Of a DNA stretch of 64,000 nt, positions 34,208 to 43,060 are shown piece after piece. Each line of letters begins with the position of its first letter. Within the stretch, counting starts at the first letter, position 1. The notes beneath the pieces were generated by a model. The model saw only the letters and a program-made list of their open reading frames with translations, was not told where the DNA came from and ran no database searches. Origin of the DNA: Lentisphaerota bacterium (GTDB taxonomy: Bacteria; Verrucomicrobiota; Lentisphaeria; Victivallales; Victivallaceae); contig SUWD01000012.1 in the NCBI GenBank assembly GCA_015061685.1, forward strand, positions 1 to 64,000, read 5' to 3'. A program made the position numbers and the translations under genes.

Positions 34208-34822
34208 ATGGCACCCGGAGTTGGAAGCTGTATAAAATTGATCGTGGGATTGGGAAATCCCGGGGTCGAGTATGCCAACTCCAGACATAATGCCGGATTT
34301 ATGGTGATCGAAAAACTGCTTGCCGGTTTCCCGGAAGGGCGTTTTACCGAGAGCCATCTGGCGGAGAGCCGGGTTTTTACCGGGCGTTTCCGCGGCAAAA
34401 ATCTGGTGCTGCAAATGCCGCAGACCTATATGAATTTAAGCGGCAATGCTGTAGCTCCTCTCTGCCGGAGAATGGAGATCAAACCGCAGGAAGTCATCGT
34501 GATTTCCGACGACCTTGATCTTGCTCCGGGCAGATTGAGATTGCGGCAGGGCGGTTCCGACGGCGGCCACAACGGTTTGAAATCGATCATTGCTGAATTG
34601 GGCAGTGCGGATTTCAAGCGGGTCAGAATCGGGATCGGCAGACCGGAATCCGGCAAAACAGCAGATTACGTTTTGAGCGGATTTGAGGGTGACGGAGAAA
34701 AAGCTTTTGCAGCGGCGATCGAAAGGGCTGCCGAGGCGGTGAAAACCATTCTCGGAGCCGGGATGAGTACGGCAATGAATAAATTCAATGCCGCAGAAAA
34801 GAACGATACTGAAAAAAAGTAA
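34208..34822 (+). CDS. pth: peptidyl-tRNA hydrolase
   Basis: A 204-residue enzyme that frees tRNA from prematurely released peptidyl-tRNA. Motifs: VGLGNPGVEYANSRHNAGFMV (catalytic His in SRHN), PQTYMNLSG, ISDDLDLAPGRLRLRQGGSDGGHNGLKSI with the catalytic Asp, and FKRVRIGIGRPE. Spacing to rplY is 57 bp and to rpsF 27 bp, in agreement with one operon. The N-terminus has seven extra residues before the usual start of the fold; no better internal start is visible. Confidence 0.96.
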   Translation: MAPGVGSCIKLIVGLGNPGVEYANSRHNAGFMVIEKLLAGFPEGRFTESHLAESRVFTGRFRGKNLVLQMPQTYMNLSGNAVAPLCRRMEIKPQEVIVISDDLDLAPGRLRLRQGGSDGGHNGLKSIIAELGSADFKRVRIGIGRPESGKTADYVLSGFEGDGEKAFAAAIERAAEAVKTILGAGMSTAMNKFNAAEKNDTEKK

Positions 34823-34849
34823 AAAGCCATCAAAGAAAAGAGGTTTATT

Positions 34850-35176
34850 TTGAAAAAATACGAATCTGTATTCATTTTGGACATCCGCAAGACGGATGAC
34901 AACGGTGCTGCTTTCTGCAATGGTTTCGCAGAGTTGATCAAATCTCTCGGCGGCGAAATCGAGAAGACCGTTGAAATGGGTCGTAAACAATTCACCTACG
35001 AGATCGACAAACGTCGTGCCGGTCTTTATTTTGATTTTATTTTCACGCTGGATCCCGCCAAACTGGTTGCCATCCGCGAAAAATATCATCTTGACCAGCA
35101 GATCCTCCGCAGCATGACGCTGATCTATGATCGTCCGGAAGGTGCGGATAATGCCGAGCCGCTCCGGTTCGAGTAA
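34850..35176 (+). CDS. rpsF: ribosomal protein bS6
   Basis: A 108-residue protein starting with TTG, preceded by AAAGAGG. KKYESVFILDI at the start and GRKQFTYEIDKRRAGLYFDF in the middle are the family's strands and RNA-binding surface. It pairs with bS18 on the 30S platform. The rpsF-ssb-rpsR-rplI order that follows is the classical operon of this gene. Confidence 0.95.
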   Translation: MKKYESVFILDIRKTDDNGAAFCNGFAELIKSLGGEIEKTVEMGRKQFTYEIDKRRAGLYFDFIFTLDPAKLVAIREKYHLDQQILRSMTLIYDRPEGADNAEPLRFE

Positions 35177-35229
35177 GCTGAATAAATTCAATAACACCCG
35201 AATAACTGAAACACTGGAGAGAGATTAAC

Positions 35230-35796
35230 ATGGCTTCGCTGAACAAGGTTTTTCTGCTGGGAAATCTGACCCGTGATCCCGATTTGCGGGGATTCCCCAA
35301 TGGTCAGAGTGTCTGCGATCTGGGGCTGGCTGTCAGCCGCCGTTTCGTCAGCAATGGTCAGGAACAGGAGGAAACCTGTTTCGTCGATGTGGTAGTATGG
35401 GGCAAAGTTGCCAATAACTGCCGTCAGTATCTTTCCAAAGGTTCCCAGGTGATGGTCGAGGGGCGTTTGCAGCTTGACACCTGGGAGGACCGCAATGGCG
35501 GCGGACGCCGTTCCAGATTGCGGGTCGTCGCCGAAAATGTTCAGTTTATGAATCGTCGCCGGGATGATGCACAGGGTTCTGCTCCGGCATCTTATCCCCA
35601 GGACAACGGTTATCCGCAGAATAACGGCGGATATTCCAACGGCGGCTATCAGAATAACTCTTATCCGCCGGCTAACAACGGTTATCAGGCTCCCGGAGCC
35701 GGGGCTCCGCCGCGTCGTATGGATGCTCCGCCGATGCCGGATCCCGGATTTGCCGGAGATGCTTCTGCGATCCCGGAAGATGATATTCCGTTTTGA
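35230..35796 (+). CDS. ssb: single-stranded DNA-binding protein
   Basis: A 188-residue SSB. Residues 1-110 are the OB fold (LNKVFLLGNLTRDPDLRGFPNG, ETCFVDVVVWGKVANNC, QVMVEGRLQLDTWED). A Gly/Asn/Pro/Tyr-rich disordered linker follows, ending in the acidic tip EDDIPF that recruits replication partners. The linker gene segment is repetitive (YPQNNGGYSNGGYQNN). It sits between rpsF and rpsR with 53- and 67-bp gaps, the common arrangement. Confidence 0.96.
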   Translation: MASLNKVFLLGNLTRDPDLRGFPNGQSVCDLGLAVSRRFVSNGQEQEETCFVDVVVWGKVANNCRQYLSKGSQVMVEGRLQLDTWEDRNGGGRRSRLRVVAENVQFMNRRRDDAQGSAPASYPQDNGYPQNNGGYSNGGYQNNSYPPANNGYQAPGAGAPPRRMDAPPMPDPGFAGDASAIPEDDIPF

Positions 35797-35863
35797 CGGG
35801 TGTGAAAGAATTGTGAAATAAGCAACCAATATTGCAGTATAATAAAGAAAAGAGAGGATTCCC

Positions 35864-36100
35864 ATGCAGGGTCAGAAAAAACAGGGCGGCCGTCGTCGTG
35901 CGGCTGCGAAACCCAAGGTTTGCCGCTTCTGTGAGGCAAAAGTCCGCTACATCGACTTCAAAGATGCTGAAACGCTGATGAAGTTCCAGACCGAGAAAGG
36001 CAAAATCATGCCGCGTCGTATCACCGGCAACTGCCTCGATCACCAGAAGATGCTGTCCATCGCCATCAAACGGGCGCGGATGCTCTCGCTGGTCTATTGA
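35864..36100 (+). CDS. rpsR: ribosomal protein bS18
   Basis: A 78-residue protein with an Arg/Lys-rich start and the family core [13 protein letters not shown] ... [29 protein letters not shown]. It has CRFC near the N-terminus and C-LDH in the core, a likely zinc site of the kind seen in some bS18 proteins. It binds bS6 on the 30S platform. AGAGAGGA precedes the ATG. Confidence 0.95.
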   Translation: MQGQKKQGGRRRAAAKPKVCRFCEAKVRYIDFKDAETLMKFQTEKGKIMPRRITGNCLDHQKMLSIAIKRARMLSLVY

Positions 36101-36128
36101 TAAATTCCGAACTTGGAGGTATTTACCT

Positions 36129-36581
36129 ATGGCTAACGTCAGTCTTATTCTTTTGGATGATGTCGAACATCTCGGTCTCGCCGGTGATGAGGTGCGTGTC
36201 GCCCCCGGCTATGCCAGAAACTATCTTATTCCCAAAAAACTCGCCGCCAAAGCCACTCCCGGCACGCTGCGTCTGATCGAATCCCGCAAAGCGGCCATCG
36301 CCGCCCGCCGGGCCGCCGATCTCGCCAAAGCTCAGGAACTCGCTGAAAAACTGGCGACGGTTGAAATCTCTATCGCCATGCAGGCTACTGAAGACGATCA
36401 GCTTTTCGGCTCCGTCACTCCGCGTATGGTCGCTGAAGAACTCAACGCTCAGGGCTATGCCATCGAACACAGCCGTGTCATCATTGATCCCCCGATCAAA
36501 ATGCTCGGCAATTTTGAAGCTGAAGTCAAACTTCACAGCGAAGTTACCGCAGCGGTCAAAGTCTGGGTCGTCCGCGGCTGA
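36129..36581 (+). CDS. rplI: ribosomal protein bL9
   Basis: A 150-residue protein. The N-terminal domain (LILLDDVEHLGLAGDEVRVAPGYARNYLIPKKLA) carries the family signature, a long connecting helix follows (about 40-80), then the C-terminal domain with QLFGSVTPRMVAEEL. Length is exactly typical. It precedes dnaB by 17 bp, the standard neighbour. Confidence 0.96.
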   Translation: MANVSLILLDDVEHLGLAGDEVRVAPGYARNYLIPKKLAAKATPGTLRLIESRKAAIAARRAADLAKAQELAEKLATVEISIAMQATEDDQLFGSVTPRMVAEELNAQGYAIEHSRVIIDPPIKMLGNFEAEVKLHSEVTAAVKVWVVRG

Positions 36582-36598
36582 TTACCGCAGGTGATTTT

Positions 36599-38023
36599 AT
36601 GCCTGAAGTTGCCGGAAAAACTTCTGTTTCCGCACGCCCGGCGGGTATTTTACCCGACCGGGCGCAACCGCATAATTTGAAAGTGGAGCAGGCGGTGCTT
36701 GCCGCCATGCTCCGCGAACCAAAAAGCTGCATTGATACGGTTATCGAGAAACTCGGTACTTCCGGAGATGCTTTTTACACTGCTGCCAACCGCAGCATAT
36801 TCAACGGAATCATTGATTTGCACAAAGCCGGCACCGTGCCGGATCTGTTAGTCGTTGCCCAGAAACTCAAGGCTTCAGACAAACTGGAAGCCGCAGGCGG
36901 CGAACTTTATCTTGCCGAAATTTATTCGGCGATCGCCACGACGGTAAATATTGAATCGTGGTGCGAAATTCTGCGTAATTTAGCGATGCTCCGGCGGATG
37001 ATCGATGCCTGTTCCGGAGCGTTGATGAAGTGTTTCGACGGTGATGCCGACCCCAATAAACTGGTCGAGGAGATCGAAACAGATATATACAATATCCGTA
37101 CTGCCGGAGCGACAGAGGCGATCCGGGATCTGCGTTTCCTGGTGGCACAGGAATTCCGGACTTTGATGGATATCAAAGACCGCAAGATCGAGGTGGGTAT
37201 TCCCACCGGATATACGCCGCTGGATGATTTTACCGGCGGGTTGAAAAAGGGGGAGATGTTTGTGCTGGCGGCACGTCCCTCCATCGGAAAGACCAGTTTG
37301 GGTCTGAATATTATCGCCAACGTCGCCATCAAAGGCGAAAAACATTATCCGGTAGCGTTTTTCAGTTTGGAAATGACCGACAGTCAGATCGCCCGGCGTC
37401 TGCTCTGTTCGGAAGCCGGTATCCCGGAGAGCGTTTTCTGGAATGGTACATTCAATGACAGCGACATGGTCAAATTGACCAATGCCGCCGCCAATATCCG
37501 CGATGCGAAGTTGTTTATCGACCCCACCGGCGGATTGACGATCTCTGAATTGCGTGCCAAGGCAAGAAGATTGAAAAATGAACACGATATTCAGCTGATA
37601 GTTATTGACTATTTGCAGCTTATGCACGCTGACGCCAGAGTGGACAGCCGTCAGCAGGAGGTCGCGGAAATTTCCGGCGGCATCAAAAAACTTGCCAAAG
37701 ATCTCGATGTCCCGGTGCTGGTTCTCGCCCAGCTCAACCGTGAAATCGATAAGAATACCAGTGCCAATGCCCGCCCGAAACTGGCTCACCTGCGTGAATC
37801 AGGAGCTATCGAGCAGGATGCTGATATTGTGACATTCCTGCACCGTAACCGTGACGATGCCAAAAACATCGCTGACGGAGCAAGTACGGAAGCAGAATTG
37901 ATCGTGGAAAAAAACCGTAACGGTAAAATCGGGACGGTGAAGTTGAATTTTTATCCTTCGAAAATGTACTTCGAGGCCGCTCCGCCGGTCAATCGGGAGT
38001 ACGGGCCCGGAGGCGGTGAATGA
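36599..38023 (+). CDS. dnaB: replicative DNA helicase DnaB
   Basis: A 474-residue helicase that unwinds DNA at the replication fork. N-terminal helical domain: PHNLKVEQAVLAAML and FYTAANRSIFNGIIDL. RecA-like domain: IPTGYTPLDDFTGGLKKGEMFVLAARPSIGKTSLGLNI (Walker A near 224), FFSLEM, LIVIDYLQLM, and the final VAEISGGIKKLAKDLDVPVLVLAQLNR and ARPKLAHLRESGAIEQDAD. No intein. It follows rplI and precedes bamA by 28 bp. Confidence 0.97.
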   Translation: MPEVAGKTSVSARPAGILPDRAQPHNLKVEQAVLAAMLREPKSCIDTVIEKLGTSGDAFYTAANRSIFNGIIDLHKAGTVPDLLVVAQKLKASDKLEAAGGELYLAEIYSAIATTVNIESWCEILRNLAMLRRMIDACSGALMKCFDGDADPNKLVEEIETDIYNIRTAGATEAIRDLRFLVAQEFRTLMDIKDRKIEVGIPTGYTPLDDFTGGLKKGEMFVLAARPSIGKTSLGLNIIANVAIKGEKHYPVAFFSLEMTDSQIARRLLCSEAGIPESVFWNGTFNDSDMVKLTNAAANIRDAKLFIDPTGGLTISELRAKARRLKNEHDIQLIVIDYLQLMHADARVDSRQQEVAEISGGIKKLAKDLDVPVLVLAQLNREIDKNTSANARPKLAHLRESGAIEQDADIVTFLHRNRDDAKNIADGASTEAELIVEKNRNGKIGTVKLNFYPSKMYFEAAPPVNREYGPGGGE

Positions 38024-38051
38024 TATGATCTTTTAACGGGGAGAAAAGAAT

Positions 38052-40379
38052 ATGTTCCGTAAATTTTTCAAAGGCGTGCTGCTGTTGTCGCTTCTCTTTC
38101 CGGCAGCTTCCTTGAGTGCTGCCGAGGTGGGGGCAGTCAGATTCATTCAGGAGGGCGGCGAAGCGGTTCCGGTGGATCTGCTGCAGGTCGCTCTGCGTTT
38201 GCGGCCCGGAATGGAATTTACCACCGGCTACATGGATGAGGACTTGAAAAATCTGATTAAAACCGGTAAAGTTTCCGATGCTGTCGCCGAATTTCAAACC
38301 ATGCCCGACGGCAAAATCGAAATCATTTACCGGATCAAACCCTCCCCGGTGATCTCACTTTTCCGGATCGAGGGAAATAAAAAATTCGACACCAAAGATT
38401 TGCAGGATTGTCTGCTCATCGCCGATGGCGACCGTCTCAACAGTGCTGCTTTGAGTCAATCCGTGGAGAATTTGCGGAAATTCTATCAGGATAAGGGTTA
38501 TACCGATGTCAAAATCCCGATGCCGTCGATTGTACCGGACGGCAAAGGCGGCGTGATAGTTACGGTCAATATCGAGGAAAATCTCCGGTTGAAAGTCAAC
38601 GATGTCACCTTTGAGGGGATCTCTGTTTTTTCCGGAAGAGAGCTGCGTTCAGTGATGTTCAATACTTACAGCTATTGGAATTTGCTTCCCTTTATCAACG
38701 ATTATCTGAATTTCGGTCTGCTTGACCGGACTGAATTGGAAACCGACCGTGCCCGTCTGCGTGAATTGTATCACAACAAAGGTTATCTGGACTTCAAGAT
38801 CAAAGATATCAAAATCACTCCGACGGAGGACGATCCGGAATTTGTTGATCTCCACTTCATCATCGAGGAGGGCGAACCTTACACCGTTGATCAGATCTCC
38901 ATTGAGGGAAGTGACAAACTCAACGTTGAAACTCTGATGCCGCTGGTGCGGTTGAAAAGCGGAGAAAATTACTCTCTGGAAAAAGAAACAGCTTCCATCC
39001 GGGCGATTTCAGCATTGTACGATGCCGAGGGTTACAGCGACTTGACGGTGAGACCGGTTCTTGCCACTGACTATCCCAATCATAAAGTTTCCGTGAAATT
39101 CCAGGTTTCCGAGGGCAGAAAATATTTTGTCCGCAATGTGGATATCATCGGCAATACTGCGACTAAAGAAAAAGTCCTCCGCCGGGAACTGGCGATCCAG
39201 CCGGGTGATCCGGTAACCAAAAGACGTATCGAGATCAGCCGTCAGCGTCTGATGGGCATGGGTTATTTTACCAAAGTCGAGGCCGAAGCGGTCAATGCCG
39301 ATGCTCTGGATGAAAAAGATGTTCGGATCACCGTCGAGGAGAAGCCCGACCGTTTCAACTTCCGTATCGGTGCCGGTGCTTCTGATGTCAACAGCTTTTT
39401 CGGTATGGCGGAGATCTCCACAAATAACTTTGATATTGCCAATCCGGGCAACTGGTTTTACGGCGGCGGTCAGCGTTTGCGTATTCAGGGTATTTACGGT
39501 ATTGATGATGCAGGATTCAATGTGGATTTCGTTGAGCCGTGGCTCTTTGATCTGCCGCTGCGTTATGAATTGTCCGGATTTCTGACCACTTCCGAATATG
39601 ACAACTGGGATGAGCGTCATATAGGAGTGCGTACTTCGCTGCAACGTAAGATTTTTGATGATTTTACCACGGTTGCCGCCGGATACAAATTTGAAGTTGT
39701 CCGGGTGCATAATATTTCTCCTGCGATCAGATCCTATCTGTCACAGCGTGATTTGGACGGTACTTCCAGAGTGAGCCAGTTCTCCTTGAGTTTGACCCGT
39801 GACACCCGTGACAGCATCGTCGATCCAACGGAAGGATATTTCATCAACCTTTTCGGCTCAATTTCTCCTGAAGTGCTGGGTTCAAGCGACAACTTTTTCC
39901 GCATGGAAGCCAAAGGCAGTTACCATGTGAGCTTCTTTGACAAGGCGATAACCTTGATGCTCGGTGCCAAAATCGGTGTGGTCACCGGTTTCGACTACCA
40001 TGATGAAGTACCTCTTTATGAGCGTTATATGCTTGGCGGCAGCGGTTCAGTACGCGGTTTTGAATACCGTTCGATCGGTAAAGTCGTCAATGGCGAAAAT
40101 ATCGGCGGACAGACCATGCTGGTGCTGACTGCGGAGATCTCTCACCCGATTTGGGGACCTCTGCGTGGAGCGGCATTTGTTGATGCCGGTGACGCCTGGA
40201 GCAATGCTTACAGTATGGATTTTGCCGATATCAATGTCGGTGTCGGTTACGGCTTGCGTTTGAAACTGCCGATGATCCAGGCTCCTTTGAAACTGGATCT
40301 GGCTTATCCGGTGGTCAGAGGTCAGGATAACCTGAAACGCAAATTGCGTGTTCACTTTAACGTCGGATTTTCTTTCTGA
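38052..40379 (+). CDS. bamA: outer-membrane assembly factor BamA
   Basis: A 775-residue Omp85-family protein. Signal peptide MFRKFFKGVLLLSLLFPAASLSA, then POTRA domains (visible repeats such as IRFIQEGGEAVPVD-, IEGNKKFDT, VTFEGISVFSG, IEGSDKLNVETL, DIIGNTATKEKVLRRELAIQPGD). From about residue 430 a 16-strand barrel follows, with the VRGFEYRSIG loop motif and a C-terminal Phe strand (RVHFNVGFSF). It folds proteins into the outer membrane, proof of a diderm cell. Its stop codon overlaps the mazG start by one base. Confidence 0.95.
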   Translation: MFRKFFKGVLLLSLLFPAASLSAAEVGAVRFIQEGGEAVPVDLLQVALRLRPGMEFTTGYMDEDLKNLIKTGKVSDAVAEFQTMPDGKIEIIYRIKPSPVISLFRIEGNKKFDTKDLQDCLLIADGDRLNSAALSQSVENLRKFYQDKGYTDVKIPMPSIVPDGKGGVIVTVNIEENLRLKVNDVTFEGISVFSGRELRSVMFNTYSYWNLLPFINDYLNFGLLDRTELETDRARLRELYHNKGYLDFKIKDIKITPTEDDPEFVDLHFIIEEGEPYTVDQISIEGSDKLNVETLMPLVRLKSGENYSLEKETASIRAISALYDAEGYSDLTVRPVLATDYPNHKVSVKFQVSEGRKYFVRNVDIIGNTATKEKVLRRELAIQPGDPVTKRRIEISRQRLMGMGYFTKVEAEAVNADALDEKDVRITVEEKPDRFNFRIGAGASDVNSFFGMAEISTNNFDIANPGNWFYGGGQRLRIQGIYGIDDAGFNVDFVEPWLFDLPLRYELSGFLTTSEYDNWDERHIGVRTSLQRKIFDDFTTVAAGYKFEVVRVHNISPAIRSYLSQRDLDGTSRVSQFSLSLTRDTRDSIVDPTEGYFINLFGSISPEVLGSSDNFFRMEAKGSYHVSFFDKAITLMLGAKIGVVTGFDYHDEVPLYERYMLGGSGSVRGFEYRSIGKVVNGENIGGQTMLVLTAEISHPIWGPLRGAAFVDAGDAWSNAYSMDFADINVGVGYGLRLKLPMIQAPLKLDLAYPVVRGQDNLKRKLRVHFNVGFSF

Positions 40380-41179
40380 TGCACTATCGGGATGCCAATG
40401 CTGAAACTTTGATGGAGATTCTGCGGAAGCTCCGTTCTCCGGATGGTTGTCCCTGGGATAAAGAGCAGACCCGTCATTCGCTGATCCGGCATCTTGAGGG
40501 CGAATGTGCCGAATTGATCTATGCTCTTGACCGCAACGATGTCCCCAATATCTGCGAAGAATTGGGCGATGTGCTGATGAATCTGTTCTTTCAGGCGGTG
40601 ATCGCCGAGGAACTCGGTGAATTCACTCTTACGGATGTCTGGAAAAATATCATTGACAAAATGATCCGGCGGCACGCCCATGTTTTCGGGACGGAAAAAG
40701 CTGCCAATGCCGGTGAAGTCGCCGTTTTATGGCAGAAAATAAAAGCACAGGAGCATGGACACGCGGATCGTGAACAATCGGTCATGGACGAGGTGAAACC
40801 TTGCCTCTCTGCTCTTGACCGGGCGGAAAAACTCCAGAAAACCGCCGCCAAACAGGGCTTTGACTGGACAACGGAAAGCGGCATATTGGATAAGATCTCC
40901 GAGGAGACCGCTGAAGTCGGTGAGGCTCTGGCTTCCGGAGATGATGATCACATCGACGAGGAATTGGGCGATCTGCTTTTTGCCGTGATAAATCTGATAC
41001 GTTTCCGGGGAAAAAGCCATGCTTCCGATTTGCTCCGCAAGGCGAATTTGAAATTTGAAAACCGTTTCCGGGCGATGGAAAAACTGCTCTCTGCCGGAAA
41101 GAAGGATTTGTCCGGATATACCGCAGAAGAATTTGACCGGGCATGGGAAAAGGTTAAAAACAGTACGGCTGAAAGATGA
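40379..41179 (+). CDS. mazG: nucleoside triphosphate pyrophosphohydrolase MazG
   Basis: A 266-residue protein with two MazG domains. The first (KLRSPDGCPWDKEQTRHSLIRHLEGECAEL ... CEELGDVLMNLFFQAVIAEE) has the metal-binding ExxE-xxD pattern; the second repeats it (EETAEVGEALASGDDDHIDEELGDLLFAVINLIR). It removes unusual or excess NTPs. It overlaps bamA by one base and the following membrane gene by four (ATGA). Confidence 0.94.
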   Translation: MHYRDANAETLMEILRKLRSPDGCPWDKEQTRHSLIRHLEGECAELIYALDRNDVPNICEELGDVLMNLFFQAVIAEELGEFTLTDVWKNIIDKMIRRHAHVFGTEKAANAGEVAVLWQKIKAQEHGHADREQSVMDEVKPCLSALDRAEKLQKTAAKQGFDWTTESGILDKISEETAEVGEALASGDDDHIDEELGDLLFAVINLIRFRGKSHASDLLRKANLKFENRFRAMEKLLSAGKKDLSGYTAEEFDRAWEKVKNSTAER

Positions 41180-42906
41180 ATAAGAGACACGTTGCAATTG
41201 ACTTTGCTCCGGATACAGTGCTGCACCGGCATCCGCTCTGGCTGATCTGGCTTGCTGCGGCGGTAATATTGCTGATTCTGCTCGGGCATGATTATTTCTT
41301 TCCGGGCGAGGGGGATCTGGCAGAGAGTATCCGGCGTATTGCCGCCGGCGAAGATCTCTTTAACAATCAATGGCAGCCGGAGAGTCCGGCAGCTTTTTGG
41401 GGCAGCAGTTTTCGCTCATTCTGGAGCGGTTTGCTGGGGATAAATGAATTTGCCATCCGTTTCCCGTCGGTTATTTCCGCGTTGCTGCTGCTGGGCGGTA
41501 CGATGATTCTGGCGGAAGATTTTTTCAATCACAAGGTCATGTGCTGTACGGCATGGATGCTGATCGGTTCCTGCGGATTTATCTACTGGGGGCGTTATGC
41601 CGGGAATTATATTACGCTGGCGGCATGGGTAGTGTGGAGTGCGGTGCTTCTCCGCAATGCGAGAGATTACTTCTGGTGGCGGGGGATGTTTTTCCTCCTG
41701 TTTTTCGGCGGCACAGCCTGGTGGGGCGTCCATTATCTTTTGTTGATGCCCGGTTTACTGGTGATGAATATGGCAAGCTGTCAGAGAGCTTTGTTCCGGG
41801 CGAGGTCGTTTTTGGCGGCAGGTTTTGCATTACCGGTCATACTGGGAATACTTGCATGGATGGTCAGCACTCCGGATATCGGTGTGCTGGAATATCCGGT
41901 ACGGGTATGGATCCTGTTGAAAGGGACTTTTGTTGAATCATTGCAAAGTGCAGTTTACCCCAATCGCAATCTGTATCTGGGATGGTTCAATCTTTTCTGT
42001 CTGCTTTTGCCGTGGACACTGCCGGCAGTGCTTGCGGTCATCGGCATGTTCTGGCAGTGGAAAGAATTATCTGCGGATCACCGGAGACTGCTTCTGGGCA
42101 GTTTATTCATGCTGTTTTTTGCCGGTATATTTCCGGGCCGCAGCTGGCAGTATCAACTGCCGCAGCTGCCGTTTTTTCTGATGCTTTGCGGTGCGGGAGT
42201 TTCCGGGGAGACCGGGGTGTGGCTCTGGCAGGAAAAGTGCAATCTGGTGATGAAATGGGTGGCGATGATACTTTGCTCACTGGCGGCAGCGGTGATCGTT
42301 ACCTGGCCGCTCTGGGAATTGGTTTTCTTTGCTCCTCCGTCAAAATGGCTGATGTTTGCGGTGCCGTTTTTAGGGTTGCTTGGTCTTGGGATGCTGGTTT
42401 TTGACACGGGTATTTCAAGTGCGGTGGAACAATCCAGCGGTATGCGTGGATCGTGGAGCGGTTATATTCTGGCATTGGTCTGTTTCATGACGGCATTTCT
42501 TGCGGTCGGCAAACCGGCTCTTGCCGAATACCGTACCAAGAGCAATTTCTGGAAGGAGTGCGGAGGTGTTTCCGGCCGTTACCCGGTCAATGAGACGGTA
42601 TTTTTCGGTTCGCATCCCGGATCATTGGCACTGTATTATATGGACTTGCCGGGAGATCCGCAGTCGGCACCGGATGCGGCGGCTTTGGAGAATGTACTTG
42701 CATCGATCACCTCGGGGGATGCGAAAATCATTGTCCGGTGTTGTGATGTTGTGCCGTTGAAAAACGGCTTGGAGAAGTTGTCCTGGCAGTTGGAAAGTAC
42801 TCCGCTTGTTTTGGAATCAGGAGCAGGAGATTTTTCTGCAGATGCCCCTTGCGGCGGCGGCAAATTTCTGCTCTTCCGGTGTTGGAAAATTTCTCCCTCA
42901 AAATGA
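41176..42906 (+). CDS. GT39/ArnT-like membrane glycosyltransferase
   Basis: A 576-residue polytopic protein. The first segment ends LLILLGHDYFFPGEGDLAESIRRI, where the acidic loop after the first membrane helix is typical of the dolichyl-phosphate-mannose transferase/ArnT superfamily. NEFAIRFPSVISALLLLGG matches its second segment. About ten hydrophobic helices follow, then a soluble C-terminal domain of about 120 residues (NETVFFGSHPGSLALYYMDL). Such enzymes move sugars from lipid carriers to lipid A or proteins at the periplasmic face. Overlap with mazG suggests co-translation. Donor and acceptor unknown. Confidence 0.78.
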   Translation: MNKRHVAIDFAPDTVLHRHPLWLIWLAAAVILLILLGHDYFFPGEGDLAESIRRIAAGEDLFNNQWQPESPAAFWGSSFRSFWSGLLGINEFAIRFPSVISALLLLGGTMILAEDFFNHKVMCCTAWMLIGSCGFIYWGRYAGNYITLAAWVVWSAVLLRNARDYFWWRGMFFLLFFGGTAWWGVHYLLLMPGLLVMNMASCQRALFRARSFLAAGFALPVILGILAWMVSTPDIGVLEYPVRVWILLKGTFVESLQSAVYPNRNLYLGWFNLFCLLLPWTLPAVLAVIGMFWQWKELSADHRRLLLGSLFMLFFAGIFPGRSWQYQLPQLPFFLMLCGAGVSGETGVWLWQEKCNLVMKWVAMILCSLAAAVIVTWPLWELVFFAPPSKWLMFAVPFLGLLGLGMLVFDTGISSAVEQSSGMRGSWSGYILALVCFMTAFLAVGKPALAEYRTKSNFWKECGGVSGRYPVNETVFFGSHPGSLALYYMDLPGDPQSAPDAAALENVLASITSGDAKIIVRCCDVVPLKNGLEKLSWQLESTPLVLESGAGDFSADAPCGGGKFLLFRCWKISPSK

Positions 42907-42976
42907 AAAATAAGCCGGAGTGATCTTTGAGGCTGTAAAATTTGCAGAAAATAGGTTTTTTTTGCAATTACTTTGA

Positions 42977-43005
42977 TTGAAAAACTTACCATTGCGGTGT
43001 ATCTT
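42977..43005 (+). promoter_or_regulatory. promoter of the 43061 oxidoreductase
   Basis: TTGAAA (42977-42982), 17-bp spacer, TATCTT (43000-43005), 55 bp before the start codon. Confidence 0.7.
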
Positions 43006-43060
43006 ATTAGAAGTGGTTTGTAAAGCCGTTTAACTATATAAATTTCAGGAGTTTTGAGAA